Of a DNA stretch of 57,806 nt, positions 8,803 through 17,436 are shown one piece after another. The translations under genes were made by a program, and so were the position numbers. Below the pieces are notes generated by a model. It saw nothing but the letters and a program-made list of their open reading frames with translations, searched no databases and was not told where the DNA came from. Source of the stretch: Lachnospiraceae bacterium. Lineage in GTDB: Bacteria > Bacillota > Clostridia > Lachnospirales > Lachnospiraceae. Position 1 is the first letter of the stretch. Every line of letters begins with the position of its first letter. The stretch is taken from positions 1-57,806 of the forward strand of contig JALESH010000043.1 in assembly GCA_022781985.1 (NCBI GenBank), given 5' to 3'.

Positions 8803-10026
8803 GTGGACGACAAGATGCTGACACTGGACAGATTTGAGGAAGCCTCCGAGGTGGTGAAGCAGGTGACACTGGAAACCAAGCTGGTATTCAGTGATCATCT
8901 GAGCAGGCAGACAGGCAACAAGGTATATCTGAAGCCGGAAAATATGCAGTTTACCGGGGCATATAAGGTGAGAGGGGCTTACTATAAGCTGAGTACACTG
9001 ACGGAGGAAGACAGACAGAAGGGGCTGATCACTGCTTCTGCTGGAAACCATGCCCAGGGTGTGGCCTATGCAGCTAAGAGCTATGGAGTAAAAGCTGTGA
9101 TCGTTATGCCCACCACTACCCCCCTGATCAAGGTAAACAGAACCAAGGGCTATGGGGCAGAGGTGGTTCTCTACGGCGATGTCTATGATGAGTCCTGTGC
9201 TTATGCCTATGAGCTGGCAGAGAAAAACGGATACACCTTTATCCATCCCTTTGACGATCCGGCGGTAGCCACTGGGCAGGGAACCATCGCCATGGAAATA
9301 TTCAAGGAGCTTCCCCTGGTGGATTATATACTGGTGCCTGTGGGAGGCGGTGGTCTGGCAACAGGAGTCTCCACCCTGGCCAAGCTGCTGAATCCCAAGA
9401 TCAAGGTGATCGGTGTGGAACCGGCAGGGGCCAACTGTATGCAGGAGTCCTTAAAGCAGGGAAAGGTAGTGACCCTGGATCATGTGAACACCATAGCGGA
9501 CGGTACGGCAGTCAAGACCCCCGGAAGCAAAATTTTCCCCTATCTGTCCAAGAATCTGGACAACATCATTACAGTAGAGGATGAGGAGCTGGTAGTGGCC
9601 TTTCTGGATATGGTGGAAAATCATAAAATGGTGGTGGAAAACTCCGGACTGCTCACCGTTGCGGCACTGAAGCACCTGCAGATCAGGGATAAAAGGGTGG
9701 TATCTATTTTAAGCGGAGGCAATATGGATGTGATCACCATGTCCTCGGTGGTACAGCAGGGACTGATTCTGAGAGACAGGATTTTTACCGTATCCGTCCT
9801 TCTGCCTGACAAGCCCGGAGAGCTGAGCCATGTGGCAGATATCATTGCAAAACAGAACGGAAATGTAATCAAGCTGGAGCACAATCAGTTTGTCTCCATC
9901 AACAGAAATGCGGCAGTGGAGCTGCGTATTACCCTGGAGGCCTTCGGTACGGCACATAAGCAGGAGATTATTGATGCCCTCCATAAGAACGGCTATAAAC
10001 CCAAGGTGGTAAGAACCAATATATGA
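8803..10026 (+). CDS. ilvA: Threonine ammonia-lyase (threonine dehydratase)
   Basis: This PLP enzyme converts threonine to 2-oxobutanoate and ammonia, as the first step to isoleucine or for threonine breakdown. The PLP lysine is Lys55 in FTGAYKVRGA, and the phosphate-binding loop is VGGGGLA. A short C-terminal ACT-like domain (from about 335) begins VSVLLPDKPGELS. The roughly 407-residue size fits the shorter IlvA/TdcB class. The start is uncertain. An upstream in-frame TTG at 8761 would overlap ftsY. The ATG at 8815 has no site at the right distance. The GTG at 8803 follows AGGGTGAT, so I chose it. The gene is inserted between ftsY and ylxM and may be regulated by an amino acid through ACT; that part is inference. 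Confidence 0.9.
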   Translation: MDDKMLTLDRFEEASEVVKQVTLETKLVFSDHLSRQTGNKVYLKPENMQFTGAYKVRGAYYKLSTLTEEDRQKGLITASAGNHAQGVAYAAKSYGVKAVIVMPTTTPLIKVNRTKGYGAEVVLYGDVYDESCAYAYELAEKNGYTFIHPFDDPAVATGQGTIAMEIFKELPLVDYILVPVGGGGLATGVSTLAKLLNPKIKVIGVEPAGANCMQESLKQGKVVTLDHVNTIADGTAVKTPGSKIFPYLSKNLDNIITVEDEELVVAFLDMVENHKMVVENSGLLTVAALKHLQIRDKRVVSILSGGNMDVITMSSVVQQGLILRDRIFTVSVLLPDKPGELSHVADIIAKQNGNVIKLEHNQFVSINRNAAVELRITLEAFGTAHKQEIIDALHKNGYKPKVVRTNI

Positions 10027-10178
10027 TATCAGTGCAAAAAGCCATATATAGCAGTCATGTAATGCATAGAAATGGCAGGGCTGGAAACTCTATGACAAAC
10101 AGAGGACTGTGAATCGCAACGGGTTGAGCCGTGGCTTTGCAGACCTCTTTGCAGGCAAGGGAAGAAAGGGGTCATGCT

Positions 10179-11123
10179 ATGGGAGCTGTATGGGGCAGGA
10201 GTGGAAAAAATGCCGCAAATATGGGAGAAATAGAGCAGGAGTATGAGCGAAAAAGAGAGGAAAGGAAGTCCTTCGGTCAGAAGGTCCTGGACTATGTCAT
10301 CATTACACTGGCCTCTGCAGTATTCGGAGCCGGTGTCAGCCTGTTTGTTGATCCCTGCAGCCTGGCCCCCGGGGGAGTAACAGGAGTAGCCATTATTTTA
10401 AGCCGGGTGCTGCCGGCAGAGACAGGAACGCTGATCATGCTGATCAATATTCCCATTTTGTGTCTGGGTATATGGAAATTTGGAATCCGTTTTATGGTGT
10501 CCACCTTTTATGCCACAGTACTGACCTCCTTTTTTACTAATTTTTTTTCCTGTTTTCGGCCGGCTACAAAGGACATCCTCTTGGGTGCCCTGATGGGAAG
10601 TGTGCTGATTGCCTTTTCCATGGGAATCATATTTAAAAGAGGGGCTACGACAGGGGGGATGGACATTATTATTAAATGCCTCCGCTTAAAATTTCCTTAT
10701 ATGAAGACGGGATTTTTTTATCTGGTAGTGGATGTTTGTATCGTGACTCTGTCTGCCTTTGTTTTTCGAGAGGTCGATCTTGCACTTTATGGGGGAATTG
10801 CAGTGGTCGTCACATCCACCGTGCTGGATCTGGTGCTCTATGGCAGGGACGAGGCAAAGCTGATTTATATTATCAGTGACTCTCCGGACAGGATAACGGA
10901 TAGGCTTCTGGCGGAGCTGAAGATCGGTGTCACCCATCTGCGGGGAGAAGGCGCTTACAGCAAAAAAGAAAAGGAAATTATTATGTGTGTGGTGCGTAAG
11001 CCCCTGGCGCCAAAGATAGAGGAGATTGTGAAGGATGAGGATGCTGGGGCTTTTATGATTGTCACCAGGGCCACGGAAATCTTTGGACAGGGATATAAGA
11101 GCTATTTTGGAGAGAGACTGTGA
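10179..11123 (+). CDS. YitT family membrane protein (DUF161/DUF2179)
   Basis: This is a predicted integral membrane protein of about 314 residues. Five or so hydrophobic segments lie between about residues 25 and 190, with the family hallmark DPCSLAPGGVTGVA in the first loop and KRGATTGGMDII later. The soluble C-terminal part (about 205-305) is a DUF2179 domain ending in EIFGQGYK. The molecular function of the family is not established. I start at the ATG at 10179 because GAAAGGGG lies seven bases before it. An in-frame GTG at 10131 has no such site. It sits 12 bases before the GH25 gene, suggesting co-transcription. Confidence 0.85.
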   Translation: MGAVWGRSGKNAANMGEIEQEYERKREERKSFGQKVLDYVIITLASAVFGAGVSLFVDPCSLAPGGVTGVAIILSRVLPAETGTLIMLINIPILCLGIWKFGIRFMVSTFYATVLTSFFTNFFSCFRPATKDILLGALMGSVLIAFSMGIIFKRGATTGGMDIIIKCLRLKFPYMKTGFFYLVVDVCIVTLSAFVFREVDLALYGGIAVVVTSTVLDLVLYGRDEAKLIYIISDSPDRITDRLLAELKIGVTHLRGEGAYSKKEKEIIMCVVRKPLAPKIEEIVKDEDAGAFMIVTRATEIFGQGYKSYFGERL

Positions 11124-11135
11124 GGGGCTTGTGAA

Positions 11136-12308
11136 ATGCATAAAGCCCCTCAGGCATTGTTAGGAAGCGTGGTTACAGGAATGGAAAATTTTGAAGATAC
11201 AGGTAAGGAAGCCGGGAACGGCAGAGGAAAAAAGGACATGGGAGAAACCCGCAGGAAAAAAAGGAGAAAAGGAAAGTCCGGCGTCATGTCGGCCTTGTTA
11301 TGTCTGTTTGCTTTGGGTGCTCTTACGGCCTGTCTGGTGCTTTGGCTGCAGAACAGGAGGCTGGGGCTGGAAGCGGCGGAGGCTGCTGCTTTCATGGAAA
11401 CCGCCTATCGTCAGGAAGAAGTAGAGGCGATGGTGGAGCAGGCGGCAGAGGAGGCGGCCCGGCAGGCGGCCCTGGATAAGGAAGAGGAAATACTGGGGGA
11501 GATCCGGAGGTGGATGGAGGAAGGGGAAGGTACTTCAGCCATGCTGAGGGAACTGTACCCTGATGAGATCGTGGTGGCTTCTGAGGGAAGGTACCATTTT
11601 TTTCCCATAACGGAGCGGCTCAGGCATCACTCTTATGTGAAGGAGCAGTTTGTCTTAAATGAGGAGGATGAGCTGGAATATTGGGAAGCCGGGCAGGTTG
11701 TTTCCAGAAAAGGGATCGATGTGTCAAAGTACCAGGGGGAGATCGACTGGGAGAAGGTGGCGGCTGACGGTGTGGAATATGCCTTTATCCGGCTTGGGAT
11801 CAGAGGCTATGGAGAGGGGAAGCTGATCCTGGATGATGCTTATGAAAGAAATGCTGAGGAAGCTCTGGACAGCGGGCTGGATGTGGGGGTCTATTTTTTT
11901 ACCCAGGCAAAAAATAGAGAAGAGGCTGTGGAGGAAGCAGAGTTTGTGCTGGAGCATGTGAAAAACTATGATATTTCCTATCCTGTGGTGCTGGATGTGG
12001 AGGAAGTTGCGGAGGACAGTGCTCGCACTGCGGATATGGATAAGCAGGCTTGGACTGAGGTGTGTATCGCCTTCTGCGAGAGGATAAAGGAAGCCGGCTA
12101 TACGCCTATGATCTATGGCAATCTGAAGACTTTTTTCCTGATGCTGGACATGGAGCAGCTGGAGGGCTATGAGAAGTGGTTTGCCTACTATCGGACGCCC
12201 CTGTATTTTCCCTATGAATTCAGCATCTGGCAGTATACCTCTACAGGCAGGGTAGATGGGATCAAGGGAGATGTGGATCTGAATGTAAGTATGAAGGACT
12301 GGGGATGA
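11136..12308 (+). CDS. Membrane-anchored GH25 lysozyme-like muramidase
   Basis: This 390-residue protein has a basic N-terminus, one transmembrane helix at about 50-70 (LLCLFALGALTACLVLW), a charged Ala/Glu-rich predicted coiled coil at about 75-125, and a GH25 domain at about 193-388. The domain begins GIDVSKYQGEIDW and carries the acidic catalytic segment VLDVEEV near 286-292, as in Cellosyl-type muramidases that cut the MurNAc-GlcNAc bond. The tether suggests it acts on the cell's own wall from the outer face. There is no choline- or wall-binding repeat. The start follows GAGGGG; later in-frame ATGs at 11181 and 11239 would still keep the helix. The target and growth role are inference. 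Confidence 0.88.
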   Translation: MHKAPQALLGSVVTGMENFEDTGKEAGNGRGKKDMGETRRKKRRKGKSGVMSALLCLFALGALTACLVLWLQNRRLGLEAAEAAAFMETAYRQEEVEAMVEQAAEEAARQAALDKEEEILGEIRRWMEEGEGTSAMLRELYPDEIVVASEGRYHFFPITERLRHHSYVKEQFVLNEEDELEYWEAGQVVSRKGIDVSKYQGEIDWEKVAADGVEYAFIRLGIRGYGEGKLILDDAYERNAEEALDSGLDVGVYFFTQAKNREEAVEEAEFVLEHVKNYDISYPVVLDVEEVAEDSARTADMDKQAWTEVCIAFCERIKEAGYTPMIYGNLKTFFLMLDMEQLEGYEKWFAYYRTPLYFPYEFSIWQYTSTGRVDGIKGDVDLNVSMKDWG

Positions 12309-12357
12309 ATGGAATGATTGAATGTTTCTGCATTTTCTTCCTGTCAAGAAAAAATAC

Positions 12358-12386
12358 TTGACACCCCTGTTGCCTTATAGTATGAT
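12358..12386 (+). promoter_or_regulatory. Strong sigma-A-like promoter for ylxM-ffh
   Basis: A consensus TTGACA (12358-12363) and TATGAT (12381-12386) are spaced by exactly 17 bases, about 40 bases upstream of ylxM. This separates the SRP genes from the inserted ilvA-yitT-GH25 block. Confidence 0.75.
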
Positions 12387-12426
12387 AGCTAAGGTGCGCA
12401 AGAGATAACTGTGTGGAGGCTGTCTG

Positions 12427-12768
12427 ATGGAAAAAATCGTAGAACAGGGCTTATTATATGATTTTTATGGAGAGCTTCTGACGGAGCATCAGCGGAGGAT
12501 TTATGAGGATGCAGTCTACAATGACCTGTCCTTGGCGGAGATTGCCGAGGAGACAGGCATAAGCAGGCAGGGGGTTCATGATTTGCTCAGAAGATGCAGC
12601 CATACGCTGAAGGGCTATGAAGACAGACTTCATTTGGTTCAAAGGTTTTATGAAATCAGGCAGAAGGTGCAGGGTATCAACCAACTGACCGAAAACAGGG
12701 ACATGGAACCGGAGCGGCTCAGGGAGGAGATCAGGCGTCTGTCGAAGGAGATTCTGGAGGCACTGTAG
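12427..12768 (+). CDS. ylxM: YlxM family SRP-associated DNA-binding protein
   Basis: This is a 113-residue helix-turn-helix protein of the YlxM/p13 family, which is regularly paired with ffh. The HTH lies at about 30-55 (SLAEIAEETGISRQGVHDLL), in the form found in sigma-70 region 4-like domains. The C-terminal half is charged and helical. In streptococci the homologue modulates SRP function. A direct DNA-binding role is inferred from the fold. It lies 34 bases before ffh, from a shared strong promoter. Confidence 0.9.
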   Translation: MEKIVEQGLLYDFYGELLTEHQRRIYEDAVYNDLSLAEIAEETGISRQGVHDLLRRCSHTLKGYEDRLHLVQRFYEIRQKVQGINQLTENRDMEPERLREEIRRLSKEILEAL

Positions 12769-12802
12769 GCCCGGGCGGCGATATAGGATGAGAGGTTGAT
12801 GT

Positions 12803-14161
12803 ATGGCATTTGAAAGCTTGACGGATAAACTGCAGAATGTATTTAAAAATTTAAAGAGCAAAGGCCGTCTGACCGAGGAGGATGTAAAAGCAGCCTTAAA
12901 GGAAGTTAAGATGGCATTGCTGGAAGCGGACGTGAATTTCAAAGTGGTAAAGCTGTTCATGAAAGCTGTGGAAGAGCGTGCAATCGGAGCCGATGTTATG
13001 AACGGCCTTAATCCCGGGCAGATGGTGATCAAGATTGTTAACGAAGAGATGGTTTCGCTGATGGGTTCGGAAACCACCGAGCTTCAGCTGCAGCCCGGTA
13101 AGGCCATCACTGTCATCATGATGAGCGGCCTGCAGGGTTCCGGTAAGACCACCACCACTGCCAAGATCGCAGGAAAATATGTTTTAAAAGGAAAGAAGCC
13201 GCTGCTTGTGGCCTGTGACGTTTATCGTCCTGCGGCTATCAAACAGCTTCAGATAAATGGAGAAAAGCAGGGTGTGGACGTATTTTCCATGGGTGACAGC
13301 CACAGTCCTGTGGATATTGCCAGGGCAGCCCTGGAGCATGCCCGGAAAAACGGACATAATATGGTGATTCTAGATACAGCTGGCCGCCTTCATATTGATG
13401 AGGAAATGATGGCGGAGCTGGAGGAGATCAAAAGGAATGTGGAGGTTCACCAGACTCTTCTGGTAGTGGATGCCATGACCGGTCAGGATGCGGTCAATGT
13501 GGCGAAGGAATTCGATGCCAGGATCAACGTAGATGGAGTGGTTTTGTCAAAGATGGATGGTGACACCAGAGGCGGTGCGGCACTTTCCATTAAGGCGGTG
13601 ACAGGCATCCCTATTCTCTATGTGGGCATGGGCGAGAAACTCACCGACCTGGAACAGTTTTATCCTGACCGGATGGCCAGCCGCATCCTGGGCATGGGTG
13701 ACGTACTTACCCTGATCGACAAGGTTCAGGCCAGCATTGATATGGATGAGGATACCGAAAAAGAGATGGCTTCCCGATTGAAAAAGGGAAAGTTTGATTT
13801 CAATGATTATCTGGAAAGCATGAAACAGATGAAAAAGATGGGCGGACTGTCCAGCATCCTTGGGATGCTGCCGGGTATGGGCAGGCAAATGGCTGACATT
13901 GAGTCCATGGTGGACGAGAAGCAGCTGGCCAGAATGGAGGCCATCGTTCTGAGTATGACGCCTGAGGAACGGTCCAATCCCAAGCTCTTAAACCTGAGCA
14001 GGAAAAGCCGTATTGCAAGAGGTGCAGGTCTGGATATATCGGTAGTAAACCGGTTTGTAAAGCAGTTTGAGCAGTCCCAGAAAATGATGAAGCAGCTGCC
14101 CGGTATGATGGGCGGAAGGAAGGGGTGGGGCATGTTCGGAGGCATGAAGCTTCCATTTTGA
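12803..14161 (+). CDS. ffh: Signal recognition particle protein Ffh
   Basis: Ffh binds SRP RNA and signal peptides of nascent membrane and secreted proteins and delivers them to FtsY. The 452-residue protein has an N domain (about 1-95), a GTPase G domain with P-loop GLQGSGKT near 109, DTAGR near 191 and SKMDGDTRGGAA near 249, and a Met-rich M domain from about 300 to the end (for example GGLSSILGMLPGMG and MMKQLPGMMGG). Length and motifs are complete. The SRP RNA gene was not found in this window. Confidence 0.97.
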   Translation: MAFESLTDKLQNVFKNLKSKGRLTEEDVKAALKEVKMALLEADVNFKVVKLFMKAVEERAIGADVMNGLNPGQMVIKIVNEEMVSLMGSETTELQLQPGKAITVIMMSGLQGSGKTTTTAKIAGKYVLKGKKPLLVACDVYRPAAIKQLQINGEKQGVDVFSMGDSHSPVDIARAALEHARKNGHNMVILDTAGRLHIDEEMMAELEEIKRNVEVHQTLLVVDAMTGQDAVNVAKEFDARINVDGVVLSKMDGDTRGGAALSIKAVTGIPILYVGMGEKLTDLEQFYPDRMASRILGMGDVLTLIDKVQASIDMDEDTEKEMASRLKKGKFDFNDYLESMKQMKKMGGLSSILGMLPGMGRQMADIESMVDEKQLARMEAIVLSMTPEERSNPKLLNLSRKSRIARGAGLDISVVNRFVKQFEQSQKMMKQLPGMMGGRKGWGMFGGMKLPF

Positions 14162-14215
14162 TCCTTTCCCCCTGTGGGAGCTATTCCATATTTTCAGGGT
14201 ATACAGTGTTGGATG

Positions 14216-14239
14216 TAGAAATATATCCTTATATTTCTA
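14216..14239 (+). repeat. Perfect 10-bp inverted repeat before rpsP
   Basis: TAGAAATATA (14216-14225) and TATATTTCTA (14230-14239) flank a TCCT loop, 43 bases upstream of the rpsP start. It has no T tract, so it is more likely an operator or an mRNA leader hairpin than a terminator. Confidence 0.5.
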
Positions 14240-14281
14240 TTCTATATAAAAAATAATAAACATCACGCGGAGGTGAAAAAG

Positions 14282-14527
14282 ATGGCAGTTAAAATCAGAT
14301 TAAGAAGAATGGGTCAGAAGAAAGCTCCTTTTTATAGAATCATCGTAGCAGATTCCAGGTCCCCCAGAGATGGAAGATTCATCGAGGAAATCGGAACCTA
14401 TGACCCTAATACGGATCCAAGTACTTTCAAGGTAAACGAGGATCTGGCCAGGAAGTGGCTGGCAAATGGCGCACAGCCTACAGAAGTTGTTAACAAGATT
14501 TTCAAATTAGCAGGAATTTCAAAATAA
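14282..14527 (+). CDS. rpsP: 30S ribosomal protein S16
   Basis: This small ribosomal protein (81 residues) is needed for 30S assembly. It begins [19 protein letters not shown] and contains [13 protein letters not shown], both family hallmarks. The ATG at 14282 follows GGAGGTGA at normal distance. An in-frame GTG at 14273 lies inside that binding site and is rejected. khpA, rimM and trmD follow. Confidence 0.97.
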   Translation: MAVKIRLRRMGQKKAPFYRIIVADSRSPRDGRFIEEIGTYDPNTDPSTFKVNEDLARKWLANGAQPTEVVNKIFKLAGISK

Positions 14528-14556
14528 GGCAGCCTGTTCGCTTTTGGAGGTGAACT

Positions 14557-14784
14557 ATGAAAGAATTAGTTGAGGTAATTGCAAAAGCACTGGTTGACAG
14601 CCCGGAAGAGGTTGTGGTAACAGAGAAGGCCGAAGGGAAAAATATTACTGTGGAACTTCATGTTGCCCAGTCAGATATGGGTAAGGTGATCGGCAAGCAG
14701 GGAAGGATTGCGAAAGCTATCCGTTCTGTTGTCAAAGCGGCATCCTCTAAGGATCATATTAAGGTGGATGTGGAAATCGTGTAG
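14557..14784 (+). CDS. khpA: KH-domain RNA-binding protein KhpA (YlqC)
   Basis: This is a 75-residue protein made almost entirely of one KH domain, with the GxxG loop GKQGRIAKAIR near residues 47-57. KhpA pairs with KhpB/Jag in Gram-positive bacteria to bind small RNAs and mRNAs; khpB is not in this window. Its place between rpsP and rimM is conserved in Firmicutes. A terminator follows directly. Confidence 0.93.
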   Translation: MKELVEVIAKALVDSPEEVVVTEKAEGKNITVELHVAQSDMGKVIGKQGRIAKAIRSVVKAASSKDHIKVDVEIV

Positions 14785-14801
14785 CTGTAGGATATGAATA
14801 G

Positions 14802-14830
14802 ATAAGGATGGGTTTCCCCATCCTTATTTT
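14802..14830 (+). terminator. Terminator between khpA and rimM
   Basis: An 11-bp perfect stem (ATAAGGATGGG at 14802-14812, CCCATCCTTAT at 14817-14827) with a TTTC loop is followed by TTT. It could attenuate transcription so that rimM-trmD is made at lower levels than rpsP. Confidence 0.75.
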
Positions 14831-14851
14831 AACATCAGGAAGGACATAGAT

Positions 14852-15364
14852 ATGGAAGACAGGCTGCGGGTGGGAGTCATTGCCTCCACCCATGGGATCA
14901 GGGGAGAGGTCAAGGTGTTTCCTACCACGGACAGTGCTGCCCGTTTCAAAAAGCTCAGGCAGGTCATCTTGGATACCGGGGAGGAAGAATTGTCCCTGGA
15001 GGTGGAGGGGGTAAAGTTTTTTAAGAAGTTTGCCATCCTCAAGTTCAGGGGGATCGACAATATCAATGAGATAGAGAGATATAAGGGGAAGGAACTGTAT
15101 GTGGCCAGGGAGAATGCCCAGCGGCTTGGGAGGAATGAATATTATATCGCAGATTTGCTGGGGATGGAAGTGACACAGGATACAGGACGGAGGCTGGGAG
15201 TGCTCAGGGATGTGATAGAGACAGGGGCCAATGATGTCTATGTGGTCACTATGGAAAATAAAAAGGAACTGCTGATTCCGGCCATCAGCCAATGTATATT
15301 GAGGGTGGATGTAGAGTCCGGGGTGATGGAGGTGCATCTGCTGGAGGGACTTTTGGAAGAATGA
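14852..15364 (+). CDS. rimM: Ribosome maturation factor RimM
   Basis: RimM binds S19 and helps mature the 30S head. The 170-residue protein has the N-terminal RimM domain, opening with VGVIASTHGIRGEVKVFP, and a C-terminal PRC-barrel (from about 95) with ADLLGMEV and the end motif PAISQCILRVDVE. Its TGA overlaps the trmD start as ATGA, a mark of translational coupling. Confidence 0.95.
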   Translation: MEDRLRVGVIASTHGIRGEVKVFPTTDSAARFKKLRQVILDTGEEELSLEVEGVKFFKKFAILKFRGIDNINEIERYKGKELYVARENAQRLGRNEYYIADLLGMEVTQDTGRRLGVLRDVIETGANDVYVVTMENKKELLIPAISQCILRVDVESGVMEVHLLEGLLEE

Positions 15365-16794
15365 ATTTTCATGTGATGACTCTGTTTCCCGAGATGATAG
15401 ACCAGGCACTGCAGACCAGTATATTGGGCAGGGCAATAAAAAACGGCTGTATTCGGGTCAATGCGGTTAATATCAGGGACTATACCAAGGATAAGCATAA
15501 GAAGGTGGATGATTATCCCTATGGAGGCGGGGCCGGCATGCTGATGCAGGCACAGCCTGTTTATGACTGCTTTCAGGCAGTAAGGGCCGGAGTGGCTGCC
15601 CGGCAGGGGGAGGCTGCTGCCGATGGGATGAGAGTGATCTGCCTCACGCCTCAGGGGCGGACTTTCAGCCAGGAAATGGCTATGGAGCTGGCAGAGGAAG
15701 AGGAGCTGGTATTCCTCTGCGGTCATTATGAGGGAATTGACGAGAGAGTCTTGGAGGAAATTGTAACGGATTATATTTCCATCGGAGACTATGTGCTTAC
15801 CGGCGGTGAGCTGCCCTCCCTGGTCATCATGGATGCTGTGGCCAGGCTGGTTCCGGGTGTGCTCCATAATGAGGCTTCTGCCTGCTTTGAGACCTTCCAT
15901 AATGACCTGCTGGAATATCCTCAGTATTCCAGGCCGGAGGAATGGCAGGGAAAGAGGGTGCCGGAGGTTTTGCTATCGGGGGATCACAGGAAGGTGGAAG
16001 CCTGGAGGCTGGAGCAGTCACAGGAGAGGACAAGGAAACTTCGTCCCGATCTGTTTGAAAAATACCGAAAAAAACAGTCCCTGATCCGGGATCTCTTAAA
16101 AAGAAACAGGGCGCTGTATATTGATATGGCGGAATCTCTGCGTCGGGGCAGAGGAGAGGTGTTCTATGAAGGAGAAGAGGGGGTCATTGTTGCAGACAGA
16201 CAGGCCGGTGTCTGTATGCTGGCCGCATTCTCTGATCAAGCCGCAGGAGGGCTGGTGTCTCTGGTGCCAGCAGAGCCGGAGTTTAGACAGTTTGTCCTGC
16301 ATCAGGAGTGTCTGCTGGCTCCCCTGGAGGAACACTGCCTGATAGAAAGCAATATTCCCTGCCGCCATGCTGTCTATCATCATCGGATTGCCCCGGCTCT
16401 GTCAAAGAAGGTGGAAATCCGAAGGCTGGATCCTTCTTTTTTAGGGCAAATTGTGAATTTTTATCATACCACCTCTGCGGAATATATCCGGGAACGGCTT
16501 GTGAAAGGCAGACTCTTCGGGGCCTTTGCTGAGGGCAGTCTGGCCGGTTTTGGAGGAGAGCATCAGGAGGGCAGCCTTGGGATGCTGTATGTATATGAAG
16601 GATACAGAAGGCAGGGGATAGGCTTAGCCCTTGTATCCTATCTGATCGGCCTGCATATGTCTGAGGGCCTTGTTCCCTATGGCCATGTGGCAATAGGGAA
16701 CAGTGCCTCTCAGTCATTGAACCGGAAACTGGGGCTGAAAATATCAAAAGAAACGCTGTACTGGGTACGGGGAAGCCGTCGGCAGGAATTTTAA
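15361..16794 (+). CDS. trmD: tRNA m1G37 methyltransferase TrmD fused to a GNAT domain
   Basis: TrmD uses S-adenosylmethionine to methylate G37 next to the anticodon of certain tRNAs, preventing frameshifts. Residues 1 to about 238 are a complete TrmD, with DDYPYGGGAGMLM, the knotted cofactor site (LCGHYEGIDERV, and SIGDYVLTGGELP) and the usual C-terminal helical domain. At 477 residues the protein is twice the normal length. The extension from about 239 has a poorly conserved linker to about 350 and then a GNAT acetyltransferase core, with the acetyl-CoA loop YRRQGIGLAL and an NSASQSLNRKLGL segment. The frame is open throughout, without a stop or start-like site between the domains. The ATG sits in ATGA with rimM. 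What the GNAT part acetylates is unknown. Confidence 0.93.
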   Translation: MNFHVMTLFPEMIDQALQTSILGRAIKNGCIRVNAVNIRDYTKDKHKKVDDYPYGGGAGMLMQAQPVYDCFQAVRAGVAARQGEAAADGMRVICLTPQGRTFSQEMAMELAEEEELVFLCGHYEGIDERVLEEIVTDYISIGDYVLTGGELPSLVIMDAVARLVPGVLHNEASACFETFHNDLLEYPQYSRPEEWQGKRVPEVLLSGDHRKVEAWRLEQSQERTRKLRPDLFEKYRKKQSLIRDLLKRNRALYIDMAESLRRGRGEVFYEGEEGVIVADRQAGVCMLAAFSDQAAGGLVSLVPAEPEFRQFVLHQECLLAPLEEHCLIESNIPCRHAVYHHRIAPALSKKVEIRRLDPSFLGQIVNFYHTTSAEYIRERLVKGRLFGAFAEGSLAGFGGEHQEGSLGMLYVYEGYRRQGIGLALVSYLIGLHMSEGLVPYGHVAIGNSASQSLNRKLGLKISKETLYWVRGSRRQEF

Positions 16795-16845
16795 GGCTGC
16801 TGTTTCCTCTGTGCCCGACAAAGGCAGAGTTCTTTAAAAAATATC

Positions 16846-16874
16846 TTGCATTTTATTTGGTCTTATGCTAGAGT
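16846..16874 (+). promoter_or_regulatory. Probable promoter for rplS
   Basis: TTGCAT (16846-16851) and TAGAGT (16869-16874) are spaced by 17 bases, with a leader of about 70 bases before rplS. A ribosomal-protein leader is possible, but I could not fold a convincing structure. Confidence 0.4.
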
Positions 16875-16952
16875 ATTAATGTTGCAGAAAACTGGATGGT
16901 CCTCTGTTACCATATTGTGTATTAAGAACATCTGAATAACAAGGAGGCACAT

Positions 16953-17300
16953 ATGAACGAACTGATCAGGGAAATTGAAGCAGGACAGCTGAAGGAATCC
17001 GTACCGGAGTTCAGCGTAGGTGATACCGTAAAGGTATATGGTAAGATCAAGGAAGGAAATCGTGAAAGAATTCAGATTTTTGAAGGAACTGTTTTAAAGA
17101 AGCAGGGCGGAAGCAATAGAGAGACTTTTACCGTAAGAAAGACATCCAACGGAATCGGTGTGGAGAAGACTTGGCCTTTGCACTCTCCCAACGTAGAAAA
17201 GGTGGAAGTAGTGAGAAGAGGTAAGGTAAGAAGGGCAAAGCTGAACTATTTGAGAGGCCGTGTAGGAAAGAAGGCCAAGGTAAAAGAGTTGGTGAAGTAG
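16953..17300 (+). CDS. rplS: 50S ribosomal protein L19
   Basis: L19 lies at the 30S-50S interface. The 115-residue protein has the family features [22 protein letters not shown], the segment [13 protein letters not shown] and the basic end [26 protein letters not shown] upstream of the ATG supports the start. A strong terminator follows. Confidence 0.97.
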   Translation: MNELIREIEAGQLKESVPEFSVGDTVKVYGKIKEGNRERIQIFEGTVLKKQGGSNRETFTVRKTSNGIGVEKTWPLHSPNVEKVEVVRRGKVRRAKLNYLRGRVGKKAKVKELVK

Positions 17301-17320
17301 GGTGTAGGAAAGAACCGCTG

Positions 17321-17352
17321 AGAGCAATTACTTGTGTAATTGCTCTTTCTTG
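17321..17352 (+). terminator. Terminator after rplS
   Basis: An 11-bp perfect stem (AGAGCAATTAC at 17321-17331, GTAATTGCTCT at 17336-17346) with a TTGT loop is followed by TTCTTGTT. A possible promoter, TTGCTC (17340-17345) and TATACT (17363-17368) with a 17-base spacer, overlaps its right side and could serve the signal peptidase gene. Confidence 0.8.
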
Positions 17353-17436
17353 TTATTTGTAGTATACTGTAACTGTTTCACCGATGATATTACAGGATAA
17401 ACAGAACTGTCGTCTGGCAGGATAGATGGAAGGGAT

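Noticed and set aside
16799-16835. Terminator after trmD
   Set aside because: The CTCTG/CAGAG stem is short and has mismatches; support is too weak to list.
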